From NCBI RefSeq assembly GCF_011604685.1, contig NZ_CP050063.1, forward strand, positions 4,486,501 to 4,550,500: 64,000 nt of DNA. Reading direction: 5' to 3'. Positions within the stretch are counted from its first letter, which is position 1, and every line of letters starts with the position of its first letter. A program made the translations under genes and the position numbers. Under the pieces are notes generated by a model that saw only the letters and a list, made by a program, of their open reading frames with translations, was not told where the DNA came from and made no database searches. The stretch comes from Spirosoma aureum. Its GTDB lineage: Bacteria; Bacteroidota; Bacteroidia; Cytophagales; Spirosomataceae. Of this stretch, positions 52,856 to 62,375 are shown in pieces.

Positions 52856-54047
52856 AAGTCCGGAAATCTTTATAAAGTCTGGTCATATACGCCGGCGCGG
52901 GCTCCTGGAAAGCCATTCCCAGAATCGATTCGCGTTTGGGAGCATGCTGGCGGGTCGGTAAATTCTCGAACCTGGCGCGGTAACTGGCAGGGAGTTTTTT
53001 TAGGTCCAGCACCGTATGATCACCCCAGACGTTAGGGTCCATTTTTTTCAATTGAGCTTCCGGCGACATCAGGAAGTTAGCTACCAGCATGGCCGCTTCG
53101 GGGTGCTGGGCCTGTTTGATGATGCCCATATAGTGCGAATTCTGAATGGTGCCGGGTGCGGGCACGTAGGCACGGGCTGTTTTTGGGAAAAAACCAAGAT
53201 TTACCTTATTGTCCACTTCAGCATCATTGTTGGAGAACGTAAAAGCGACTTCGCCGTTTGCAAACAGCTGGTGCAATGTTGAAAGTTGTTCTGGAAACGT
53301 TTGCCCCTGTTTCCAGAAATACGGTTTTAACGTATTGAGCTGTTTCCAAAGTTCGCCCGACCATTTGGTATAAACGTCTTCGCGAAACTTACCCTGAAAC
53401 AGTTTCGGATCACCCGAAAGGGCAATCATCCAGGATTTCAGGAGTGTCATTCCCGTAAACTCATTGGGTATGGTCATTTGGCCGGGATGTGCTTTTATAT
53501 AAGCCGGAAAATCGGCAAACGACTTTGGCGGGGCCGGAACCTTCTGAGAGTCGTAAATAACGGCCAGTTGCACGTTTCCCCACGGACATTCCATGCCGGA
53601 AACAGGTTGCTGAAAATCGGTGCCAATAAATGGGTTCGAGAAATCGATGTATTGGGCATTGGGCAACTTATCCGTTACAGGACCGAGTAAGGCATCGATC
53701 TGCCGAAGCTGGTAAAACGTTTCGCCGTTGATCCAGGCCAGATCGATCTGGCTTGGTTGGCCCGCGTCGTGTTCGGCTACCAATGTCTGCACAATCTGTG
53801 CGCCCTGACCGGCAGATATCTGCAAGTCGATACCGTATCGCTTCCTTATCGCTGGTTTAACATATTTGTTCATGTAATCATTGATATATGGGTCGCCGAG
53901 CCACATAAAAAGCGTGACTGGCTGGTCACGACCGCGTTCCTCTATTTGTTCCCAGGATTGCTTCAGAATGGTGGCCGGATCTCGTTGTTCAGACGATGAG
54001 CAGCGAAGTGCTCCGATCAAAAAGACGATAAAAATGCTTCTCTTCAT
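52839..54047 (-). CDS. ABC transporter substrate-binding lipoprotein (YnjB-like)
   Basis: About 402 residues from the ATG at 54047 (ATG 54065 adds six). The lipoprotein signal ends at Cys16 (LIGALRCSSS). The body matches the YnjB family: IDLAWINGETFYQLRQIDAL, GPVTDKLPNAQYID and MECPWGNVQLAVIYDSQK are near-diagnostic. It binds an unidentified solute in the periplasm and delivers it to the two permeases encoded downstream. A terminator hairpin at 54149-54177 separates it from the TonB receptor gene upstream. Confidence 0.92.
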   Translation of the reverse strand: MKRSIFIVFLIGALRCSSSEQRDPATILKQSWEQIEERGRDQPVTLFMWLGDPYINDYMNKYVKPAIRKRYGIDLQISAGQGAQIVQTLVAEHDAGQPSQIDLAWINGETFYQLRQIDALLGPVTDKLPNAQYIDFSNPFIGTDFQQPVSGMECPWGNVQLAVIYDSQKVPAPPKSFADFPAYIKAHPGQMTIPNEFTGMTLLKSWMIALSGDPKLFQGKFREDVYTKWSGELWKQLNTLKPYFWKQGQTFPEQLSTLHQLFANGEVAFTFSNNDAEVDNKVNLGFFPKTARAYVPAPGTIQNSHYMGIIKQAQHPEAAMLVANFLMSPEAQLKKMDPNVWGDHTVLDLKKLPASYRARFENLPTRQHAPKRESILGMAFQEPAPAYMTRLYKDFRTYVIEK

Positions 54048-54148
54048 GGAAAAAATGGTAAACATTGCCGGAGAACTTGTCGCTGTAAACTACACAGGAA
54101 GGCCAACCTGACAAGGTAAATAAAATGCCGGTCGCTTCGCAAAAATAG

Positions 54149-54177
54149 AGACGGTCCGCTCAGTGAACGGACCGTCT
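54149..54177 (-). terminator. Intrinsic terminator of the TonB receptor gene
   Basis: A perfect 10-bp stem (AGACGGTCCG/CGGACCGTCT) with a 9-nt loop, followed on the minus strand by CTATTTTTG. Confidence 0.75.
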
Positions 54178-54278
54178 GCTCAAACACACCTAATTAAACA
54201 AAACCAGATAGGAGGATTGGTGGAAGCCGTACTTACGAATGAAGGCGACGTTTGGTTTGTACCGGTTTGTCATTTTTG

Positions 54279-57200
54279 TTAAAATAAATACCGTACACCA
54301 AATTGAAACTGGCGTGGTGGCCCTGCATTTCGTTGCACAATACCGCTTCCACGTGGGCCAACCTGAATCTGGTTGCTTTGCGTCGCATTGTTTGGGTAGC
54401 CACTGAGGTTATTGGTATTCAGCACATTGAAAATATCGGCCCGGATTTCAATCCGTCGGGTTTTAGCGCCCACGGGCAGGTTGTATTGCAGGCTTACATC
54501 AATCACCTTCGACCAGGGTAGCCGATCTGAGTTGCGGCTTTCGCCGGGTTGACGGTCGGTGCTCCCATTGTACGTATCGCCAAAGGCACTGCCATCACCA
54601 TTAAGATCACTGCTGGTTAGTGGCCTGTCATCGGGACCAAGCAGCGGCTTTAAATTCTGATCGACAACTACGTATTTTGTCGCGTCGGGAATTCGGTTGA
54701 TTGGCTGTCCACTCTGAAGTAAAGCGGCTAGTGTTGCCGTAAATCGCTGGCCGACATAGTAGTTAAAAATACCGTTGATAATGTGCCGCCTGTCGTTCAC
54801 GGATGGGCCCCATTCGGCGCTGAAATTGTTAGCGTCCATCGCTCGGAAATTGACATCTTCCGTGTCGTTATACAATCGCGAAAGCGTGTAAATAAGCCGG
54901 TAAGCATAGGCATCGCTGGCCCGTTCTTTCTGTAAATTCAAACTCAGTGCCGTATAGCGCGAACGCCCCTTGTCTTCGGTCATTACCACACTCTGCGCAA
55001 CACCCGTTAGCATCTGACCGTTAATGGTTCCTGCACTGTTGGCGATGGGCACGGGCCGGGTAAGGTTAGCTGCATCGGTCGATCGGGCGATTTTTTGCTG
55101 AGCGCTCACATTATAATCCCAGGCCGACGGGACATTCAGGTTTGTGGTACGGAAGAGGTTATAAGACTCATTGTAAACCACATCGGCATAAAACAGTAAC
55201 TTGTCACTCACCTGGTACTGATAGCCAAGCGTTGACTCAAACGTGTAGGGATTCTGATAGCCACTGGGATTCAGAATACGACGTTCGCCACTGAAGTTAT
55301 TCCGTTGTCCGGCAAATGAAGCCGCCGATGGCCCCTTCAAATAACCGAACGACTGCCCCGCACTGTTGTAGCCGGGACCAACCGTCTGATTGCCGTCAAA
55401 CGTCACCCGGTTCAGGTCTGTGTTGGCGGGTAAAATGCCTTTCTCGGCAAAATACTGCAATTGCCGTTTGAAGTCAGCCCCCGTATTATTCTGCTGTAGG
55501 GCATCGCTATAGACAGTATACAAAATCTTGTCGTAAAACAGCCCGACACCACCGCGAACGGACGAACGGCCACTGAGTTTATAATTGAAACTGCCACGCG
55601 GAGCAATGTTGTTGAAATCGCCCGAACTGGCTCCACCTTTCGAAAGATTATCGTAATCATAGCGCAGACCCAGCGTCAGGTTCAGGCGCGGGCCAGCCGT
55701 GATCTGGTCTTCAACATAAGCTGTATAAATGGTTTGGGTTGTACCGAATGATGCCGGACGTAGTTCAACTGAATAGCCGAGCACTTTAGCATCAGCCGGG
55801 ATGTCGGCAGGACTAAGGGCTGCTCCCAGATTTCGTTCGCGGAGTCCGGCTAACTGGGCGGCCGTTAACTGAACGGTGTAACTACCATTGGGATTGCCGC
55901 CCCCGAACAGCCGATGTCGCGCACAGATGATCTCGGCACCAGCCCGGATGGTGTGATTACCGCGATAAAAGGAGACCTTTTGCTGGACCTGAAGTGTATT
56001 CTCGTGGGAATCGAACAGATAACCGGGGTGGCCAAGGTAGGCAATGCCCTGGCCAGCTGGATTGAGCACCGTCACGTCGGGGCTGTCTGGATTCGTTGCG
56101 CGGGCGTAATTCCAGCGGAAGCTGCTGTACTGGATGTTGGTTTCAGACGCGAATCGGGCGGTGGTATACGTATTACGTGAGGCTATCAGCATTGAATTCC
56201 GGTCCTGCGCGTTGGCTGCCGACGGAAAGGCGATACCGCCCGTAAGACCACCCGCCTGACGCCCAATGGCTACCTGCCCAATATTTACCCGCAACGAAGA
56301 TTTAAAGCGATCGGTCCAGAACTGATCCAGTTTCCCGGAAATATAGGTAAATCGATTGGTGCCGCGCACCGTTTCATTGACACCTAATTGGGGCGAGGTC
56401 AGGAGATTGTCTTTAACATCGGTTGTGTGTTCTGCATTCAGGTAATAGAACGTTTTGTTTTTGACCAGTGCGCCACCGATACCAAAACCGCCCTGGTAGC
56501 GGGCGAATCCATCTTTCACCTGATTGCCCGACAGATCGCGTAATGGATAGCTTGTCTGGGCATCGATCACGGAACCGGGCCGACTTAACAGGAAGATCTC
56601 GCCAGTGGTTTCGTTGCTGCCTGACTTACTCGTGATGTTGATAATACCGCCCCCCGTATTTCCGAATTCGGCCGAATAGTTATTGGTCAGCACTGTCACA
56701 TTTCTGGTAAATCCAACGGGAATGGCGAATTTCTGACCGCCCAGAAAACGCTCATTGTTGTCCATCCCGTCAATCATGTAGTTATTGAAAAGCCCATTGG
56801 CACCGTTGATACTCACGTTTGGGGCTTCGGCAAAGAAACCCGTTGCCTGGCTCACATTCGGGAGTCGATACAACACACGGGTAATATCGCGTCCTTCGAC
56901 GGGCAATTCTTCCACTTTTTTGCCATCCAGTTCCGACGATACTTCAGCGTTGGTCGTATTGATACGGGAAGCACTCGTACTTCTGACGTTCACTTCCGTT
57001 AAGTTGATTTCGCGTTTTGTGGGTAGTAGCAACGTGACGCTCCGCCGGTAATTGGCCCGGAGAATGATGTTTTCGGCGTTCGTTTCGGCATATTGGTCGG
57101 TTTCTTTGGTGTAGACCCGATAGACTCCATTTAGAGAAAGCGAACGAAATAAAACCTTCCCATTGACATCGGTTTGTGCAGACAGAGTAAGGCCAATAGA

Positions 57201-57341
57201 CGGATTTTCGAGATAAACCGTTTGACCGGCGCTTGCCTGCTGACGGGTTAGCTCACGGACGCTAACATCCAGGTCGGCAGTTTGGGCAACAGTTGTTATT
57301 GCCAGGCTCATCATGAGCCAGAAAAGAGAAAAATTTCTCAT
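54279..57341 (-). CDS. TonB-dependent receptor, Oar-like, with N-terminal regulatory domain
   Basis: 1020 residues. A signal peptide spans 1-19 (ending TTVAQ). A carboxypeptidase-regulatory-like beta-sandwich covers about 22-110. The plug (about 120-250) includes VEELPVEGRDITRVLYRLPNV and YSAEFGNTGGGIINITSKSG, typical of Oar-like receptors. A large barrel ends in the aromatic C-terminal strand FGVRYLF. It imports or exports a bulky ligand across the outer membrane with TonB energy. No SusD partner is present. Confidence 0.94.
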   Translation of the reverse strand: MRNFSLFWLMMSLAITTVAQTADLDVSVRELTRQQASAGQTVYLENPSIGLTLSAQTDVNGKVLFRSLSLNGVYRVYTKETDQYAETNAENIILRANYRRSVTLLLPTKREINLTEVNVRSTSASRINTTNAEVSSELDGKKVEELPVEGRDITRVLYRLPNVSQATGFFAEAPNVSINGANGLFNNYMIDGMDNNERFLGGQKFAIPVGFTRNVTVLTNNYSAEFGNTGGGIINITSKSGSNETTGEIFLLSRPGSVIDAQTSYPLRDLSGNQVKDGFARYQGGFGIGGALVKNKTFYYLNAEHTTDVKDNLLTSPQLGVNETVRGTNRFTYISGKLDQFWTDRFKSSLRVNIGQVAIGRQAGGLTGGIAFPSAANAQDRNSMLIASRNTYTTARFASETNIQYSSFRWNYARATNPDSPDVTVLNPAGQGIAYLGHPGYLFDSHENTLQVQQKVSFYRGNHTIRAGAEIICARHRLFGGGNPNGSYTVQLTAAQLAGLRERNLGAALSPADIPADAKVLGYSVELRPASFGTTQTIYTAYVEDQITAGPRLNLTLGLRYDYDNLSKGGASSGDFNNIAPRGSFNYKLSGRSSVRGGVGLFYDKILYTVYSDALQQNNTGADFKRQLQYFAEKGILPANTDLNRVTFDGNQTVGPGYNSAGQSFGYLKGPSAASFAGQRNNFSGERRILNPSGYQNPYTFESTLGYQYQVSDKLLFYADVVYNESYNLFRTTNLNVPSAWDYNVSAQQKIARSTDAANLTRPVPIANSAGTINGQMLTGVAQSVVMTEDKGRSRYTALSLNLQKERASDAYAYRLIYTLSRLYNDTEDVNFRAMDANNFSAEWGPSVNDRRHIINGIFNYYVGQRFTATLAALLQSGQPINRIPDATKYVVVDQNLKPLLGPDDRPLTSSDLNGDGSAFGDTYNGSTDRQPGESRNSDRLPWSKVIDVSLQYNLPVGAKTRRIEIRADIFNVLNTNNLSGYPNNATQSNQIQVGPRGSGIVQRNAGPPRQFQFGVRYLF

Positions 57342-57501
57342 AGGTTGTACTGGGGTAAATAAATAATCAAGGTAAAGCGTGACTGAATCGGCTTGAGTAG
57401 ATACTACGCAGTCTATTTACTGACACAGGACCGTCGTAGGTGAGCTTAGATCCTATATGACCTACTCCCTACACCGGTTCAATGGCGATTAAAAAAACTG
57501 A

Positions 57502-58242
57502 TTAGCAGGAAGCGGGTGGAGCGCGCAGACCATAGGAATGCGTTGCCTTGTTGATGGAACGATAAACAAGGGTGTTGAACGGGCCCCAAGCCGTAACGAT
57601 CAGTACCCATATTTTATGTGCCAGACTGCTAAAGGCGCCTGATAGCCAGACTCCTGACCGTAGATCAGAACGATTATTCCAATCGGTTCGGATAGCTGAC
57701 AGAGTCATTACTCCATCGAACGAATTGCTTAGGAAATTCGCCAGCGAGGCCCCGAGTTGTGGGGTTTGCCATGGAAGGTTTGCCAATAAATGAGCTGGAC
57801 GATTTTCCAGAATCCGCTGATCAAGGCCAAAGAGAAAAACACCTCCCCGTTGGTCGTAACCAACCGGCAACTGGCCATGAGTCAGCGCATTAGCGGCTGC
57901 ACGCAGGTCACTAACCCTCAGATCGGGGCAGTCATTCCCGATGACAATCACCTGATCGAAGCCTTTCGTTAGCACAGCTTGTACGGCATTGCTCAATTGT
58001 GCTCCAAACGGTGCCGAATAATCAGTGGTTGATACTATTTCGGTTGAATGTACACAGGTTAGTCCGGCAGCCCGTACTTTTGCAACAGCCAGCTGTTGCA
58101 TGGCAACCCAAAATGCCCTATTGCGTAGCGTTCCTTTACTCTCCGATGCCCGCTGACCGATGGCAAGCCGTTTGCGGGCAGCATCGAGGTGTGCCGGTAA
58201 GATAAATAGCAGGACGGCCGTTCGAGGGTAGCGAGTACTCAT
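57502..58242 (-). CDS. DUF2064-family (TIGR04282-like) glycosyltransferase-fold protein
   Basis: 246 residues. The core has the GT-A-like DUF2064 pattern: AVLLFILPAHLDAARKRL at the N-terminus, QVIVIGNDCPDL (metal-binding region), and GVFLFGL followed by LPWQTPQLGASL. The family occurs in arsenosugar and related natural-product pathways, but no such gene is adjacent. The last 60 or so residues extend past the typical end and contain a hydrophobic stretch. It lies upstream of the TonB receptor on the same strand, 160 bp away. Confidence 0.85.
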   Translation of the reverse strand: MSTRYPRTAVLLFILPAHLDAARKRLAIGQRASESKGTLRNRAFWVAMQQLAVAKVRAAGLTCVHSTEIVSTTDYSAPFGAQLSNAVQAVLTKGFDQVIVIGNDCPDLRVSDLRAAANALTHGQLPVGYDQRGGVFLFGLDQRILENRPAHLLANLPWQTPQLGASLANFLSNSFDGVMTLSAIRTDWNNRSDLRSGVWLSGAFSSLAHKIWVLIVTAWGPFNTLVYRSINKATHSYGLRAPPASC

Positions 58243-58387
58243 TCAGTTACAAACTAACAATCTAATTTCAGGTCTTCAGACCTTGTTTATGGTAAACCTA
58301 CGCAATGGCTCGATGGTTAGTTTTCATGCAGGGCAGACAAAATATCAACTTTCGAAGGAACCAACGCTGATGAATCTAAACATCGGC

Positions 58388-58395
58388 TATCTTTG
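58388..58395 (+). promoter_or_regulatory. Putative -7 box (TATCTTTG) of kup
   Basis: An exact TAnnTTTG match 47 bp upstream of the kup ATG. No good -33 TTG is found at the expected spacing. Confidence 0.5.
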
Positions 58396-58441
58396 CCCCG
58401 TTTTGACCCGCTCGTAAAACGACAAGGCGTTAGCCCTTTTT

Positions 58442-60394
58442 ATGGAAGATAAGAAGCATTTGGACTCTGTCACCGCTGCCGGTCTGCTGGTAGCAATGGG
58501 TATTATTTATGGTGACATTGGTACATCGCCCCTGTATACACTCAGGGCTATTATTGGAGCTGGGAACGTCATTCGGGCCGATGTTGTGAGGGGCGCTCTT
58601 TCGTGCGTGTTCTGGACACTGACGCTACAAACGACGGTTAAGTATGTAATCCTGATTCTACGGGCCGACAACCGGGGTGAAGGTGGTATTTTTGCTTTGT
58701 ATGCACTGGTTCGCCGACACGCCAGGTGGCTTACACTACCAGCCATTATTGGTGGCTCAGCCTTGCTTGCCGATGGAATTATCACTCCGCCTATTTCGGT
58801 TTCTTCGGCTGTAGAAGGACTTCGGTTGCTGTATCCCGCAATAACCGAAGTGCTGATTATCAAGATCGTTATTGCTATTCTGACTGTTCTGTTCCTGATC
58901 CAGGCCTTTGGCACGAGCGTAGTTGGTACAGCTTTCGGACCGATCATGCTGGTCTGGTTTGTCATGTTGGGCACCCTTGGCATTGTTCAGATTGCGCAGG
59001 CGCCAGGCATACTGGCGGCTCTTAATCCCTACTATGCGTGGTGGCTATTGTCAGAATATCCGGGTGGCTTTTGGTTGCTGGGGTCGGTTTTTCTCTGCAC
59101 AACGGGGGCCGAAGCGCTCTATTCCGACATGGGCCACTGCGGCCGGGCGAATATTCGGGTTAGCTGGGTTTTCGTTAAAACCTGCCTGATCCTGAATTAT
59201 TTCGGTCAGGGTGCGTGGCTGGTAAGCCAGGAAGGAAAAGTATTGGGAGCGCGCATTCCATTCTATGAAGTCATGCCGCCCTGGTTCCTGACTATTGGAA
59301 TCGTAATTGCCACTGCTGCTACGGTTATTGCCAGTCAGGCGCTCATAAGTGGCTCGTTTACACTCATCAGCGAGGCCATCCGTCTGAATTTCTGGCCTAA
59401 AGTTCGACTGCGATATCCAAGCGTTCAGAAAGGCCAGCTTTATGTGCCTAGCGTTAATCTGTTGCTTTGGGCTGGTTGTGTAGGTGTCGTTCTCTACTTC
59501 CGCGAGTCGTCGAATATGGAAGCAGCCTACGGTCTGGCCATTACGCTAACGATGCTCATGACTACACTTCTGATGTCGTATTACTTGTATACAAAGAAAT
59601 ACCAGGCCTGGGGCGTTGTCCTTTTTCTGACCGTTTATCTGGGTATCGAAGGCTCGTTTTTGGTCGCCAATCTGATCAAATTCCCGCATGGTGGCTGGGT
59701 ATCACTGTTGATTGGGTTTACAATTGCGAGCGTCATGTACATCTGGCTACAGGCGTTCCAGATCAAACTCCGCCTGACCGAATACGTCCGGATCGATCAT
59801 TATGTGCAGGCAATCAAAGAACTGAGTCGCGACATCAGTATTCCGAAATACGCTACCCATCTTGTCTTTATGAGTAATGCGGCCCGGCAATCGGAGATCG
59901 AATCTAAAATTATTTATTCGATCTTCCAGAAACGACCTAAACGGGCTGATATCTACTGGTTTGTCCATGTCGATATCACCGACGATCCCTATACGATGGA
60001 ATACAAAGTGAATACCATCGCTCCGGATGATGCCTATAAAGTGACATTCAAACTTGGGTTTCGGGTCGAGCAACGGATAAACCTGTTCTTCCGGAAAGTA
60101 ATTGAAGACATGGTGAAAAATAAAGAAGTGGACATTACCAGCCGTTACGAATCACTTCGGGGTCAGAACGTTATCGGTGATTTTCGGTTCGTGGTACTGG
60201 AAAAATTCCTCTCCTTTGAGAACGAACTGCCCGTCCGCGAACGATTTATCATGAACCTTTACTTCGGCATCAAAGGCTTCACCACATCCGAAGATCGCTG
60301 GTTTGGGCTGGATAGCAGTTCCGTTAAAATCGAAAAAGTACCGCTGGTTATCCGGCCAGTTGAAAACGTTAAACTTAAACGAATCGCATCCTGA
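58442..60394 (+). CDS. kup: KUP-family potassium transporter
   Basis: A 650-residue H+-coupled K+ importer with about twelve helices and a soluble C-terminal domain (about 455-650). The diagnostic opening is AAGLLVAMGIIYGDIGTSPLYTLRAI. LADGIITPPISVSSAVEGL and FFLCTTGAEALYSDMGHCG-type segments (here VFLCTTGAEALYSDMGH) follow as in Kup. The length is normal. It stands alone, followed by the epimerase gene about 100 bp downstream. Confidence 0.96.
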   Translation: MEDKKHLDSVTAAGLLVAMGIIYGDIGTSPLYTLRAIIGAGNVIRADVVRGALSCVFWTLTLQTTVKYVILILRADNRGEGGIFALYALVRRHARWLTLPAIIGGSALLADGIITPPISVSSAVEGLRLLYPAITEVLIIKIVIAILTVLFLIQAFGTSVVGTAFGPIMLVWFVMLGTLGIVQIAQAPGILAALNPYYAWWLLSEYPGGFWLLGSVFLCTTGAEALYSDMGHCGRANIRVSWVFVKTCLILNYFGQGAWLVSQEGKVLGARIPFYEVMPPWFLTIGIVIATAATVIASQALISGSFTLISEAIRLNFWPKVRLRYPSVQKGQLYVPSVNLLLWAGCVGVVLYFRESSNMEAAYGLAITLTMLMTTLLMSYYLYTKKYQAWGVVLFLTVYLGIEGSFLVANLIKFPHGGWVSLLIGFTIASVMYIWLQAFQIKLRLTEYVRIDHYVQAIKELSRDISIPKYATHLVFMSNAARQSEIESKIIYSIFQKRPKRADIYWFVHVDITDDPYTMEYKVNTIAPDDAYKVTFKLGFRVEQRINLFFRKVIEDMVKNKEVDITSRYESLRGQNVIGDFRFVVLEKFLSFENELPVRERFIMNLYFGIKGFTTSEDRWFGLDSSSVKIEKVPLVIRPVENVKLKRIAS

Positions 60395-60497
60395 GTGTAT
60401 AGTTTTCGGGTCAGAGTTTTGAGCAAAAAGCGCGTTGGCTAATCCGACTGATTGCAAAAACGATGAACCCCTAACTGTAAGCTGTAAACTATAAACT

Positions 60498-61559
60498 ATG
60501 AAACTTTTGATCACCGGCGGGGCCGGATTTGTTGGCTCATCGCTGGCTATTGCACTCAAAAAAAACTACCCTGATTACCAGATTTTTGCGCTCGATAACC
60601 TGAAACGACGCGGTTCAGAACTGAGCCTGGCGCGGCTCAAAGCAGCCGGCATCGACTTTGTTCATGGCGATATTCGAAACAAGGAAGATTTCGATTCATT
60701 ACCCGCCGTCGATACGGTCATCGAAGCCTCGGCTGAGCCATCCGTACTGGCAGGTCTGGATGGTACACCCGATTACCTCATCAATACCAATCTCTTTGGT
60801 ACGGTCAATTGCCTGAACTACGCACTGAAGCACAAAGCCAATTTCATTTTTCTCTCGACGAGCCGTGTCTACCCGATCAAAACCATCGAAACATTGAATT
60901 TCGAGGAGGCCGAGACCCGCTTCGTATTGACTGATGATCAACCAGTAGCGGGGGTATCGTCGCGCGGAATTGCCGAGAATTTCCCGCTCGATGGTGCCCG
61001 GTCGCTGTATGGCACAACGAAACTTGCCTCTGAATTGCTGATTCAGGAATACAACGAGTTTTATGGCCTGAAAACGGTTATCAATCGCTGTGGGGTCATT
61101 ACCGGTCCGTGGCAAATGGGTAAGGTCGATCAGGGTGTCATGGTTCTCTGGATCGCCAAGCACTATTTTGAGCAACAACTGGCCTATATCGGCTACGGCG
61201 GAACGGGTAAACAAACCCGCGATATGCTTCATATCGACGATCTATACCGGTTGATCGATTGGGAGTTACATAACCTGGATAAAGTCAACGGTGATATTTT
61301 GAACGCCGGTGGCGGAGTTCAAAGTAGCGCATCGTTACAGGAACTGACCAAAATTTGTCAGGAAATAACCGGAAAAACCATCCCGATTAAGGAGGTAACC
61401 GAAAACCGGGCGGCCGATATCCGACTTTACATCACCGACAATACGAATGTAACAGCGAAGACCGGCTGGTCACCTCAACTGGGCATCCGCGAAATCGTAA
61501 CCGACATCCATGCCTGGCTTGATGCAAACCGGGCCGCTCTGGAGCCGATATTGCGATAG
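60498..61559 (+). CDS. NAD-dependent epimerase, CDP-paratose 2-epimerase-like; 3' end contains an XisHI insertion repeat
   Basis: A 353-residue extended SDR. The NAD site TGGAGFVGSS is at 6-15, and the catalytic Y-x-x-x-K is YGTTK. DNLKRRGSELSLARLKAAGI closely resembles CDP-paratose/tyvelose 2-epimerases, so the substrate is a nucleotide sugar for a surface glycan. The last codons, from Gln327 on, are the left copy of a 74-bp repeat. The native 3' end appears to lie 900 bp downstream at 62376-62459. The protein is still complete (ends PILR instead of PILK). Confidence 0.93.
   Translation: MKLLITGGAGFVGSSLAIALKKNYPDYQIFALDNLKRRGSELSLARLKAAGIDFVHGDIRNKEDFDSLPAVDTVIEASAEPSVLAGLDGTPDYLINTNLFGTVNCLNYALKHKANFIFLSTSRVYPIKTIETLNFEEAETRFVLTDDQPVAGVSSRGIAENFPLDGARSLYGTTKLASELLIQEYNEFYGLKTVINRCGVITGPWQMGKVDQGVMVLWIAKHYFEQQLAYIGYGGTGKQTRDMLHIDDLYRLIDWELHNLDKVNGDILNAGGGVQSSASLQELTKICQEITGKTIPIKEVTENRAADIRLYITDNTNVTAKTGWSPQLGIREIVTDIHAWLDANRAALEPILR
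61476..61549 (+). repeat. Left copy of 74-bp direct repeat (epimerase 3' coding end)
   Basis: Identical over 74 bp to 62376-62449. It starts exactly at codon 327 of the epimerase. Sequence diverges abruptly on both sides: upstream there is no similarity, while downstream the copies encode the same last residues with different codons (ATA TTG CGA TAG here). Confidence 0.97.
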
Positions 61560-61566
61560 TAACATA

Positions 61567-61908
61567 CTAACTAAGTGCAAAATCTGGAATAAGTTTCCGG
61601 CGGTTGGGGGATTGAAAAGCAAGGACAATGTACTGTTTTTCAATCCCTTCTTCAACTAAGCGGTTAGCTATTTTCAAATCCGTACCGTCATGTTGGATAT
61701 ATACTTTGGCATCTGGTTTTACGTCTAGATGGACGAACGGTACATACTCCCGGCGGTTGTGGCCCCAACCTATCGAAAAAAGTAAATAATGGCCACGCTC
61801 CTCGTCCATGATGACCTGCGTTTCCGACTGCTCATCAGATGGAGTCATACGGCCAATTTCTTCGATTATCTGCCGAACGATTGCTTTATGCTTTTTCAGT
61901 CTATCCAT
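61567..61908 (-). CDS. xisI: XisI-family protein
   Basis: A 113-residue protein of normal XisI length. Family features are the opening MDRLKKHKAIVRQIIEEI, RGHYLLFSIGWG and the C-terminal signature IVLAFQSPNRRKL. XisI is one of the factors needed with XisF and XisH for excision of the fdxN element in Anabaena; its biochemical role is not settled. The start overlaps the end of xisH by 13 bp, and the stop lies 7 bp after the epimerase stop, so the insertion is extremely compact. Confidence 0.93.
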   Translation of the reverse strand: MDRLKKHKAIVRQIIEEIGRMTPSDEQSETQVIMDEERGHYLLFSIGWGHNRREYVPFVHLDVKPDAKVYIQHDGTDLKIANRLVEEGIEKQYIVLAFQSPNRRKLIPDFALS

Positions 61909-62312
61909 TGGATTATTGTTTGCTGATCTTCGTCAAAAATAAGCAATAGCACGGCGTATCGTTTTAAGATGCCGATAAAAAACGAATCATCAAAAAAATC
62001 GGTATATACGCTGGCTGGGATCGCCAGATAAAGTTTGCGGTCAGGTTCATCAGTTTCCAGTGCTACCTTGTAAATCAAAAACTGCCCAAGAGCATCCTCG
62101 AACTCATCCAATGTTGACGCACCTAAGAAGCTTTTGATTTCAACGGCAATTTTTTGAGTTCCGCGCTGAGCAGCCAATAATTTTTCGGCTGCCAGATCGA
62201 CGTAGCCTTTTCTTCGTCCTAATACAAGTCGTAACGGATCATGGGTAATCTGCCACGATTCTTTCTCAAGAGCAGTACGAACAATATCATGGTAAGCGTC
62301 TTTGGCAGGCAT
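61896..62312 (-). CDS. xisH: XisH-family protein (PD-(D/E)XK nuclease-like fold)
   Basis: A 138-residue protein from the ATG at 62312, giving the canonical XisH opening MPAKDAYHDIVRTALEKESW. A TTG at 62318 adds two residues. It has restriction-endonuclease-like motifs: Asp39 in YVDLAAEK and E58-x-K60 in IAVEIKSFLG. EDALGQFLIYKVAL and RKLYLAIPASVY complete the family pattern. With intact acidic residues it may cleave DNA. The 63 bp upstream up to the right repeat must hold its promoter (weak TAATTTCG box). Confidence 0.93.
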   Translation of the reverse strand: MPAKDAYHDIVRTALEKESWQITHDPLRLVLGRRKGYVDLAAEKLLAAQRGTQKIAVEIKSFLGASTLDEFEDALGQFLIYKVALETDEPDRKLYLAIPASVYTDFFDDSFFIGILKRYAVLLLIFDEDQQTIIQWID

Positions 62313-62375
62313 AGTCAATTTTTTTTGCCGAAATTACCACTTTCCGAATCCTGGTTTGATAAAGTTGAGAAATCG

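Noticed and set aside
61567..62312. xisH/xisI as a classic toxin-antitoxin pair
   Set aside because: The sizes and overlap would fit, but both proteins match the XisH and XisI families and the flanking direct repeats point to an element rather than a plain TA module.
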